From positions 1 to 19,612 of the forward strand of contig DAOVVI010000001.1 of assembly GCA_030637245.1 (NCBI GenBank): a stretch of DNA of 19,612 nt, in the 5' to 3' direction. Below are positions 1 through 6,264 of the stretch, piece by piece. The stretch is from Cyclobacteriaceae bacterium. Lineage in GTDB: Bacteria > Bacteroidota > Bacteroidia > Cytophagales > Cyclobacteriaceae. The first letter of the stretch is position 1. Each line of letters opens with the position of its first letter. The translations under genes were made by a program, and so were the position numbers. The notes under the pieces were generated by a model. The model saw only the letters and a list, made by a program, of their open reading frames with translations. It was not told the DNA's origin and did not search any database.

Positions 1-2
1 AA

Positions 3-323
3 GAAGGAAGCGCCGACGCTGTTTTGATACGGGCTGTTGAGCCGGTTGAAGGAGTTGAAATAATGTTGAAACGAAGGAGCATGACAAAAGTAGAAAAAAG
101 ATTGACAGCCGGGCCCGGAGTACTTTCTCAAGCCCTGGGAATACAAACGATCCACTACGGAACTGCATTGAATAGTAACTCCATTTGGATAGAAGAGGGT
201 GAACCTGTTGGAAATGATCAAGTTGCGTCAACCACAAGAATTGGCGTAGATTATGCTGAAGGAGACGCTTTAAAACCATGGAGATTTTATATTAAAGAAA
301 ACGGCTGGGTAAGCAGATTTTAA
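3..323 (+). CDS. mpg: DNA-3-methyladenine glycosylase, 3' part (cut by the window edge)
   Basis: This is the C-terminal part of a base-excision-repair enzyme of the alkyladenine/3-methyladenine glycosylase (Mpg/AAG) family, which removes alkylated purines from DNA. The frame is already open at base 3 and reads DAVLIRAVEPVEG, so the true start lies left of the window. Family hallmarks follow: GPGVLSQALGI (GPGxLxxAxGI motif), then STTRIGVDYAEG and KPWRFYIKENGWVS at the end, matching the usual RIGI..A...PWRFY..N..VS close. About 106 residues are present, roughly half of a normal protein of about 200. An internal ATG at 24 is not the real start. The gene appears unrelated to the secretion genes. 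The family call is secure from the motifs; the missing N-terminus cannot be judged. Confidence 0.9.
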   Translation, partial: EGSADAVLIRAVEPVEGVEIMLKRRSMTKVEKRLTAGPGVLSQALGIQTIHYGTALNSNSIWIEEGEPVGNDQVASTTRIGVDYAEGDALKPWRFYIKENGWVSRF

Positions 324-347
324 GGAGTAATTGATGTAAATTGTACT

Positions 348-419
348 TAGTGTCTCTAAGAAAGCAGGTCGTTTTTTATAAAATGAATTATTATTGATGA
401 GATTTTCTTTGAGACACTA
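348..419. repeat. Long inverted repeat, 16-bp arms, between mpg and the Usp gene
   Basis: The left arm TAGTGTCTCTAAGAAA (348-363) and the right arm TTTCTTTGAGACACTA (404-419) are reverse complements at 15 of 16 positions, with 40 bases between them. The right arm ends 18 bases before the ATG of the universal stress protein gene. Transcribed, it could form a long hairpin covering the mpg 3' end or the usp leader. There is no U-tract directly after the right arm, so it is not a textbook intrinsic terminator. It could be a leader structure, a pair of operator half-sites, or a remnant of a small mobile repeat. The pairing is seen; the function is inference. Confidence 0.55.
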
Positions 420-437
420 CTAATAAATTAACACATA

Positions 438-1274
438 ATGAAGAGATTACTTTGTCCCATCGATTTTTCTGAAGTTTCGCTAAATGCCCTGGAGTTTGCA
501 GTAGCTATAGGAGAAAAGGAAAATAGCAATTTGACATTACTCAATGTTTTTACCCCTAAGGATTTTAATAATATTCTTGCGTCTGATCACGTGAAGGAAG
601 AATATAATCAACTTTTAGAATTGGCTGAATCAAAGCTAAAGGCGATTTCAAAAGAAATATTAAATATTAGTAAGAAAAAAGGATTGGCGTCTTGTGACTA
701 TAATTTAAAGTCAGGAAAGATGGTCGATGTGATAACGGAATTTGCTAATGAGGGAAAATGCCAATTGATCGTAATTGGTACTACAGGACATTCTGCATAT
801 GAAAGGAAATATCTTGGAGGAAAAGCTGAACAGATCATTCAACATACACATTGTTCCGTTTTGTGTGTTCCTGAAAATCATACTTTTCATGGGATCAAAA
901 AGATTGTATATGCTACTGATTACCAGGAAGAGGATAAACTGGCGATCCAACAATTGGCGGCTCTGGCGAAAGTGCTAAATGCGGAAGTTGAGGTACTTCA
1001 TGTTTCTCATCACGATGATACAATTGACAAAGCGATTTATGAAGAGTTTAAAGGAGAGTTGATGAGTTTTGTACACTACAAGAAGATTACATTCAATCGT
1101 GTCGTATTTAAGCATGTGGCTCAGGGACTGGATGAATATATGAAAGAGACAGATGCTGATTTACTTGTCCTATTGAATAAGAAATTGAATTTCATCAGAA
1201 GTTTGTTTCACAGAAGCCTTACACAACACCTGGATAAATTTACAGATTATCCATTGATGATTTTGAAGCTTTGA
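438..1274 (+). CDS. Universal stress protein with two tandem Usp domains
   Basis: A cytoplasmic UspA-family protein of 278 residues, made of two Usp domains in tandem (about 1-148 and 153-278). The first begins KRLLCPIDFSEVSLNALEFA, a typical first strand and helix. It carries the ATP-binding pattern G-2x-G-9x-G-G near residues 114-128 (GTTGHSAYERKYLGG), followed by SVLCVP. The second begins KKIVYATDYQEEDKLA and ends with a degenerate domain lacking the clear glycine pattern, so only the N-terminal half is likely to bind ATP. Tandem Usp proteins of this size are common in Bacteroidota and are linked to stress survival, although targets are mostly unknown. The ATG at 438 gives the full first strand, and nothing longer is supported. 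It is a single gene with about 110 bases before it and 300 after, and probably not part of the T6SS. Confidence 0.9.
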   Translation: MKRLLCPIDFSEVSLNALEFAVAIGEKENSNLTLLNVFTPKDFNNILASDHVKEEYNQLLELAESKLKAISKEILNISKKKGLASCDYNLKSGKMVDVITEFANEGKCQLIVIGTTGHSAYERKYLGGKAEQIIQHTHCSVLCVPENHTFHGIKKIVYATDYQEEDKLAIQQLAALAKVLNAEVEVLHVSHHDDTIDKAIYEEFKGELMSFVHYKKITFNRVVFKHVAQGLDEYMKETDADLLVLLNKKLNFIRSLFHRSLTQHLDKFTDYPLMILKL

Positions 1275-1578
1275 TGATGATTTTTAAACATAATTCCAGC
1301 CATAACCAAATAAGATTGATAAGAGATTGAAAAAAGATTGATGGAAGATTGATGGATCAATCCCTTCAACCTTTAATCTTTTACCAAATATCGGAATGAC
1401 ACGTTGATTTTTACATTTTAGTTCAAAACTCAAAACTTATAGTTAATGACTCGTAACCTTGAAGAAAACTTGCTCAACAGACAAAGTTTTTTGGGTTAAT
1501 AGCATATTCAAATTAGCAAAATACTTTATCGTTGACTAAAAGGTTTTAATTTTGTCATTGATTATTATCAAGAGAAAT
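1275..1578. other. Intergenic region between usp and the OmpA-like gene
   Basis: About 300 bases without a gene. The notable content is the 11-bp phased repeat array at 1313-1356, listed separately. The last repeat plus the following bases forms a perfect small palindrome, GATTGAT-GG-ATCAATC (1347-1362). From about 1363 to 1578 the DNA is AT-rich with no supported reading frame. I did not find a convincing Bacteroidota promoter (TTTG near -33 with TAnnTTTG near -7) in front of 1579. Confidence 0.5.
1313..1356. repeat. Four direct repeats with an exact 11-bp period
   Basis: AGATTGA recurs at 1313, 1324, 1335 and 1346, exactly 11 bases apart. The full units are AGATTGATAAG, AGATTGAAAAA, AGATTGATGGA and AGATTGATGGA. 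The last two are identical. The array is followed by TCAATC (1357-1362), the reverse complement of the core. An 11-bp phase puts every copy on nearly the same face of the helix, as expected for a protein binding array, but a young tandem duplication would look the same. It lies 38 bases after the usp stop and 223 bases before the next start. The repeat is seen directly; a regulatory role is inference. Confidence 0.6.
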
Positions 1579-3150
1579 ATGAATAGAAGTGTTTTATTTT
1601 TGGTTTTTTGTATTGGTTTTACACTTAGTGCCTTAGCTCAGCAAATTAATAAAAGTGATTTTTCGGAATTGTTGAAAAATGTAAATTCCCGTTATGATGA
1701 GCAAAATCCGATTTTAAGCCCGGATGGTAAAAAACTATATTTTACACGGGCAAATGATAGCCTGAATATAGGTGGCACAAAGGATAAAGGGGACGTTTGG
1801 GTATCGGAACTTTCAGCCGATCGCATTTGGTTGAAACCGGAAAATATTGGAGGACCTGTAAACGATGATCTTAGAAATTATATACTTGGATTCTCACCGG
1901 ATGGTAAAATCATGTTTTTAAACCAGGAAAAGAGAAATCCGGGAGGATTGGTCATCAACGATGGCATTGCATTTTCAGTAAACTCAAATGGAAGCTGGTC
2001 AAAGCCCAGTCGTGTATCTGTTGACTATTTAATAAATAAATCAAAGCATCAAAGTGGTTCTGTTTCAGCGGATGGTAGTTTGATGCTATTGTCACTTCAG
2101 GCATATGCCTCCAGGGGTGAAGAAGATATTTATATATGTTCTTATCAAAACGGCAAATGGACTCAACCTGTTAACCTGGGCTCTGACATAAATACATCTG
2201 GCCAGGAGATGACGCCTTATTTATCGGCAGATAAGAAATATCTGCATTTCTCCAGCAATGGTTATGGTGGTAAAGGTGGGCGGGATCTATTTGTATCCGA
2301 GAGAAAAGGAGAAAGCTGGACTTCCTGGTCGAAGCCAAAGAATCTGGGATCGGAAGTGAATTCTTTTGGTGTAGAGTTGAATTATTTTATTGACATCAAA
2401 AACCAGATCGCATATTTTTCTTCAACTCAAAACAGTGACGGGTATGGCGATTTAAAAGCGCACGATATAACATTAGAAATTGAAGAAGAACCAATAGAAG
2501 ATGAAGCCTTTGAAGAGTTAGTAGTATTGGCTGAGGAAGCGCGAAAAACGTTACGATTTTCCGGAATTATAAGTAATAGCAAAACGGACGAACCTATTTC
2601 AGCGGCGATCAATATTCAAGTAGATGGAATAGATGAGAATATTAATTCCGATGAGGCAAATGGAGCCTTTGAGATTGAGTTGCCTCTGAGCATACAAAAT
2701 GTGGCTGTAAATGTAAAAGCGCCTGGATTTATGGGCTTTACAGAGGAAATTTCATTAAGTGGCAGTGACCTGAGAAGAAACTTTTCACTAACTCCATTGG
2801 AAGTTGGCGCCACAATTCAGTTGAACAAAGTGTATTTCGAGCGCGGGACTTCAGAGCTTTTAGAAGAATCGTTTGCTGAATTGGACAGGGTAGTGGATAT
2901 GATGACCGAAAATCCAACGGTGAAAATTGAGCTTTCCGGGCATACAGATAACCAGGGAAACTCAAAGCTCAATGTCAGGCTTTCGCAAGAGCGAGTTGAT
3001 AAGGTAAAACGATATCTAACCGAGCATGACATTGAAGGAAAACGTATAAAAGGCAAGGGTTACGGAGGTACTAAACCTGTGGCAAGTAATGCGTCGGAAA
3101 CAACCAGAAAATTAAATCGAAGGGTTGAAATAACAATACTTAAAAACTGA
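1579..3150 (+). CDS. Exported PD40 repeat / carboxypeptidase-regulatory-like / OmpA-domain protein
   Basis: A 523-residue envelope protein. The start is set at the ATG at 1579, because from there the protein opens with a classical signal peptide (NRSVLFLVFCIGFTLSALAQ); the frame can be extended to a TTG at 1552, but that puts extra residues before the signal. Residues about 30-300 hold PD40-type beta-propeller repeats (NPILSPDGKKLYFTR, MTPYLSADKKYLHFSS). Residues about 323-405 look like a carboxypeptidase-regulatory-like beta-sandwich (FSGIISNSKTDEPISAAI). Residues about 413-523 are an OmpA C-terminal peptidoglycan-binding domain with SGHTDNQGNSKLN, LSQERV and RKLNRRVEI, including the conserved Asp and Arg. 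There is no lipobox cysteine. The architecture resembles PorE of the type IX secretion system but lacks TPRs. It probably sits in the periplasm bound to peptidoglycan. A link to the T6SS about 1.3 kb downstream is only positional. Confidence 0.85.
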   Translation: MNRSVLFLVFCIGFTLSALAQQINKSDFSELLKNVNSRYDEQNPILSPDGKKLYFTRANDSLNIGGTKDKGDVWVSELSADRIWLKPENIGGPVNDDLRNYILGFSPDGKIMFLNQEKRNPGGLVINDGIAFSVNSNGSWSKPSRVSVDYLINKSKHQSGSVSADGSLMLLSLQAYASRGEEDIYICSYQNGKWTQPVNLGSDINTSGQEMTPYLSADKKYLHFSSNGYGGKGGRDLFVSERKGESWTSWSKPKNLGSEVNSFGVELNYFIDIKNQIAYFSSTQNSDGYGDLKAHDITLEIEEEPIEDEAFEELVVLAEEARKTLRFSGIISNSKTDEPISAAINIQVDGIDENINSDEANGAFEIELPLSIQNVAVNVKAPGFMGFTEEISLSGSDLRRNFSLTPLEVGATIQLNKVYFERGTSELLEESFAELDRVVDMMTENPTVKIELSGHTDNQGNSKLNVRLSQERVDKVKRYLTEHDIEGKRIKGKGYGGTKPVASNASETTRKLNRRVEITILKN

Positions 3151-3151
3151 A

Positions 3152-3349
3152 TTGAATAAATCTAAACGGATTTTTTTAGCATTTGCTGTAGTTTTCTTTT
3201 TGGCAATGATCATTATAAGTTATGATATTTCAAAAAGAACGACATATCCTGGTTCTAAAAAGCTGTTAATAGAATCCCTTGTACCATCAGACAGTACCGA
3301 AACGGATTCAACCAAAATCGAAACTGGAATAAACGATATAAAAAATTGA
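3152..3349 (+). CDS. Small single-pass membrane protein of unknown function (TTG start)
   Basis: I do not recognise a family. The 65-residue product starts KSKRIFLAF, continues as one hydrophobic helix (about residues 7-25, AFAVVFFLAMIIIS), and ends in a hydrophilic Ser/Thr/Asp-rich tail that would face the periplasm. The start is TTG at 3152, one base after the stop of the OmpA-like gene. The frame is closed by TAA at 3131-3133 and offers no ATG before the middle of the membrane helix, so TTG is the only start that keeps the positively charged N-terminus and helix. This implies translational coupling to the upstream gene and a possible function with it, perhaps as an inner-membrane partner. 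It could be a chance frame, but the positive-inside layout argues for a real gene. Confidence 0.55.
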   Translation: MNKSKRIFLAFAVVFFLAMIIISYDISKRTTYPGSKKLLIESLVPSDSTETDSTKIETGINDIKN

Positions 3350-3373
3350 GCAAGTTGAGTCAATTCATCTCTT

Positions 3374-3406
3374 TTCCTCCAAAGAGGAAGGTAGCTAAAA
3401 CTACCT
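3374..3406. terminator. Two adjacent hairpins after the OmpA-like / small membrane protein pair
   Basis: Hairpin one is TTCCTC-CAAA-GAGGAA (3374-3389) and hairpin two is AGGTAG-CTAAAA-CTACCT (3389-3406). They share base 3389 and start 24 bases after the stop at 3349. No run of T follows closely, though TTATTCTTTAATAAATTTT begins about 8 bases later. They could end or stabilise the upstream transcript. The pairing is seen; termination is inferred. The rest of the 3350-3598 gap has a weak 9-bp complementary pair (3411-3419 and 3498-3506), a 6-bp hairpin TTATGG-AAAGCA-CCATAA (3563-3580) just before the next gene, and no clear promoter. Confidence 0.4.
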
Positions 3407-3598
3407 CGTACTGATTATTCTTTAATAAATTTTGAATATTCTAATACGCTGATATACAATTTTCTTTCTACTGTTTCACAGTACTTAACTCGCTCCAAAT
3501 AATCAGCTTCCAATATGGATTTCATACACATTTCTTTGTCATCAAAGCTTTATTTCATATTTTTATGGAAAGCACCATAACACAACAATAAATTCAAA

Positions 3599-4333
3599 AT
3601 GAAAAAAAAATTACTGGTTCCCCTAATACTTTTTTCTATTTTAAGTACACTAAATGCCCAAGTCCTCACACGATTTATCTCGTTTGAAGAAGATCCAGAT
3701 TCATTCAGTATGCATTTATGCTCTGACGGTAAATCCTACTACACAGTAAATGGTGGTGACCCGAAAGCCGGAAAAATATTTACCTATTCCCTAAAAGGAG
3801 AATTAATTAAAAGTTATCCTCTGCCTCTTGACATGAGAGGCATTATGTATAACAAAAAGACGAAAAGCATCTATGTGAATACTCTGGATAAAAAAATCTT
3901 TCGAATCATCGATTTATCAGCAGGTACTTACGAACTTGTTTTTGCTGATTTGTATGAGCAAGAGCAGTCTTCATTGGCATTAGATCCAAATGGAAAATTT
4001 CTTTACGCATTTGACAATGGAAACTTATCAATATTTAAGTTTAAAAAGGGAGTCCTCGACCGAACCCTTTCGGGATTGAAGTGTGGCAAAAGTATAGGAA
4101 AGGGTGCAGCTGCTGTTGCTATTGATAAAAAATATATCTACACCTGGGACTCCGATTCAAAGGTAGTTTATGCATATGATAAAAAAGGTGCATTCAAAAA
4201 ATCATTTATTCTCCGTGACGGAGATTTCGGATATTCTTTATCATATGCCAATGGTATGATTTTCGTATCCAATTCAGAACAAAATAAAAAGGGAAACTGG
4301 TATGGTTATTATCTCTGGGGAATGAATCAATAG
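3599..4333 (+). CDS. Exported beta-propeller-like protein of unknown function
   Basis: A 244-residue protein with a clear signal peptide (MKKKLLVPLILFSILSTLNA, cleaved before Q), so it is exported to the periplasm or beyond. The mature part is a series of short beta-rich blocks: GKSYYTVNGGDP, GKIFTYSLKGELIKSYPLP, KKTKSIYVNTLDKKIF, LDPNGKFLYAFDNGNLSIF, KKYIYTWDSDSKVVYAYDKK and ANGMIFVSNS. This is the pattern of YncE/lactonase-like or NHL-like propeller blades, perhaps five to six of them. I cannot name a family or see catalytic residues. It stands on its own, with about 250 bases before it and 74 before tssG on the same strand. Placement directly before a T6SS operon makes a secretion role possible, but nothing in the protein proves one. 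Confidence 0.6.
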   Translation: MKKKLLVPLILFSILSTLNAQVLTRFISFEEDPDSFSMHLCSDGKSYYTVNGGDPKAGKIFTYSLKGELIKSYPLPLDMRGIMYNKKTKSIYVNTLDKKIFRIIDLSAGTYELVFADLYEQEQSSLALDPNGKFLYAFDNGNLSIFKFKKGVLDRTLSGLKCGKSIGKGAAAVAIDKKYIYTWDSDSKVVYAYDKKGAFKKSFILRDGDFGYSLSYANGMIFVSNSEQNKKGNWYGYYLWGMNQ

Positions 4334-4407
4334 AAAAGTCAGTAAATCCTCTTGGAGATCTCAATAAATTTAAATATCATTTTTTTTGCTTCATCAATCA
4401 TTAATAG

Positions 4408-5352
4408 ATGAGAAATTTTGATAAAATAGTAGCATCAATTAATCATCTTCGACATGATATCAAAGCTGAAGCCATAATCGCCGATATTATGGAGAATGGG
4501 CTGAACGAAGCAGAAATTATTACTATCCCCGATGGGTTGTTCAAACGGCGTTTTAAGCAAGATATTTCAAAAGCTGAGACAAGAGAGCTGAATAACGGTG
4601 AGAAAGTTTTGGAAATCCATATTACCAGGGATGGTATCTATGATGCGCTACCTGCTGGACTATTTCACGACGAACCAAAGGAATCGGTGAGTAAAGGCCG
4701 GGATATGGCCAGTCATTCTAAAAACCAAAGATTGATAGAACAAGAAGCAAGGAAGTTTTTTCAACCTTTTGAAAATGAAATCTTTCTCAAGCATGTTGAC
4801 CTTGAATTGGAGGAAAGGAAGATTTTGAACCGATTTAGTGAAAATTTATTTGACGATATATTTTCTGAGTTCTGGAAGTTAGATAGATCTTTGCCTCATA
4901 TCTTCCTCGCAAGAATGATTTTAATGTTACATCTGGCTCATAAAATAACAGGGAACCTGGAAATGACAGCAAGAACCCTTGAGATCATTATTGAAGAAAC
5001 AGTTAAAGTAAATTTGATTAGCCCTGAACAATCTAATAAGGTTAGTAGCCACATGCCTATTCATGATCGTAGTGCGCTTGGCTTTTCAGAATTGGGAAAA
5101 AGTTTTATTTGTGGTAACCATGTTAAATCTTTTCAACCGGTTTTGCAGTTTGTGTTTGGGCCGTTGAGAAATACTTCTGTTGAGGATTACCTTGAAAACG
5201 GACAAATATTCAGATTTCTTGATTGTTTTTCCGGATATTTTGTGCCTGTTGAAATGGATGTGAGTACAAAAGTATTAGTTGACAAAGAAGAAATGGACTT
5301 TTCTCTGGATCCGATATCAAATCCAATACTTGGATATAATTCAACCATTTAA
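4408..5352 (+). CDS. tssG: T6SS baseplate subunit TssG (Bacteroidota T6SSiii type)
   Basis: A 314-residue cytoplasmic protein and the first gene of the + strand T6SS operon. In known systems TssG forms the baseplate wedge with two copies of TssF and with TssE, and contacts TssK. The call rests on the opening (HLRHDIKAEAIIADIMENGL), the segment on FKRRFKQDISKAETRELNN, the central EARKFFQPFENEIF region, the C-terminal FVFGPLRNTSVEDYLENG block and, above all, on its place ahead of tssN, tssK, tssO, tssE and tssF. It is highly diverged from proteobacterial TssG, as usual for T6SSiii. The ATG at 4408 has no competing start. The 74-base gap before it holds no complete promoter match. The protein lacks a signal peptide and membrane helices, as expected. 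Confidence 0.8.
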   Translation: MRNFDKIVASINHLRHDIKAEAIIADIMENGLNEAEIITIPDGLFKRRFKQDISKAETRELNNGEKVLEIHITRDGIYDALPAGLFHDEPKESVSKGRDMASHSKNQRLIEQEARKFFQPFENEIFLKHVDLELEERKILNRFSENLFDDIFSEFWKLDRSLPHIFLARMILMLHLAHKITGNLEMTARTLEIIIEETVKVNLISPEQSNKVSSHMPIHDRSALGFSELGKSFICGNHVKSFQPVLQFVFGPLRNTSVEDYLENGQIFRFLDCFSGYFVPVEMDVSTKVLVDKEEMDFSLDPISNPILGYNSTI

Positions 5353-5385
5353 TTTGAAAAATCATACAATTTATCCATCAAGCCT

Positions 5386-6234
5386 ATGCAGACAGAATTT
5401 ATAAAATGGTATATATTTTTATTCGTAATTGCTTTCATCCTTTACTCCATAGTTGAAGCTAAAGTAAAAGAAGCAAAAGCGTACAGGAAGAAAAATCTGC
5501 TCTATTGTATTGTTGGAGGAATAAGTATTGGGATTATACCGCTTATCGCTTATTTGGGATTGAAGAATTACTCCCTTTTTTATTTTGTTGCAATCCAGAC
5601 ATTGCTACTTATCATTGGTATTCTGCATTCCTATTTTTTATACAAAATCCTACCTTGGTCATCAATTAACTCCTTTTGGTGGGAGTTTTTATTTAGTATT
5701 ACAATTGCTGCTGTTGGTACAATTTTAATGCTATTATCTTTTACCTATCTTAATTTAACGGATCATTATTATTTAATGCTAAGTGCCATTACATGGTTTT
5801 TTATCCCATATTTTTTCATTCAGGCTGTATCCAGGTATATTTCAATCCCTGAGATAAATTTTAAAAGTTGGTTTTATCCACTTAATCAAGAGATCGCCCC
5901 TCCAACAGATCCGGAAATGGCCGAACCGGTGGTAATTTCTTTTGAGTTTCAAAAAAGAAATAATGATTCCGGGAAAACTATATTTAGGGCAAAGGCCCCA
6001 CTTTCAATGCAATTAGGGAAATTATTCTATTATTTTGTTAACGACTACAATGAAAGACATCCTGATACACCAATTGAGATTGCCTTCGGGGAAAATAATC
6101 CTTATGGTTGGATCTTTCATAATAAACCGCCTTGGTACAGAAAAGTAAAATACATGGATCACGAAAGAACTATAAAAGACAATCAAATCAAGGAAAACAG
6201 TGTGGTGGTATGTCAAAGAGTAATTGAATCATAA
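5386..6234 (+). CDS. tssN: T6SSiii membrane protein TssN
   Basis: TssN is specific to Bacteroidota T6SSs, which lack TssJ/L/M, and belongs to the trans-envelope complex that docks the baseplate. The 282-residue product has five predicted membrane helices (about residues 7-24, 37-58, 63-88, 98-122 and 128-150), then a linker rich in Pro and acidic residues and a cytoplasmic domain from about 185. That domain has the order strand (VVISFEFQKRN), strand (TIFRAKAPLS), helix (QLGKLFYYFVNDYNERHP), strand (IEIAFG) and final strand (NSVVVCQRVIES), with a DHERTIKDNQI turn before the end. This is reminiscent of a ubiquitin-like beta-grasp fold. It starts 33 bases after tssG and is followed at once by the ACAAAT repeat tract and tssK. 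The TssN call rests on topology, size and context; the fold is inference. Confidence 0.82.
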   Translation: MQTEFIKWYIFLFVIAFILYSIVEAKVKEAKAYRKKNLLYCIVGGISIGIIPLIAYLGLKNYSLFYFVAIQTLLLIIGILHSYFLYKILPWSSINSFWWEFLFSITIAAVGTILMLLSFTYLNLTDHYYLMLSAITWFFIPYFFIQAVSRYISIPEINFKSWFYPLNQEIAPPTDPEMAEPVVISFEFQKRNNDSGKTIFRAKAPLSMQLGKLFYYFVNDYNERHPDTPIEIAFGENNPYGWIFHNKPPWYRKVKYMDHERTIKDNQIKENSVVVCQRVIES

Positions 6235-6264
6235 ACAAATACAAATACAAATACAAATACAAAT
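6235..6264. repeat. Five perfect copies of the hexanucleotide ACAAAT at the tssK start
   Basis: ACAAAT occurs five times without a mismatch, beginning on the base after the tssN stop and running into the first tssK ATG (6263-6265): the last two bases of the tract are the A and T of that codon. The tract therefore fills the whole spacer where a ribosome binding site would lie. Copy-number change by slippage would alter the distance between tssN and tssK by 6 bases each time without changing frame. Because the unit is a multiple of three, the upstream TTG-led frame stays open through it (repeating Gln-Ile). Possible phase variation of tssK translation is inference. Confidence 0.75.

Noticed and set aside
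1552..1578. TTG start for the OmpA-like gene
   Set aside because: The ATG at 1579 starts directly with a proper signal peptide; the extra nine residues do not belong to it.
3411..3506. 9-bp complementary pair CTGATTATT / AATAATCAG with a 78-base loop
   Set aside because: Short, AT-rich arms with a long loop are expected by chance.
6224..6262. TTG start for tssK giving a Gln-Ile repeat N-terminus
   Set aside because: It would overlap tssN and add residues encoded only by the ACAAAT tract; the ATG at 6263 begins right before the conserved TssK start.
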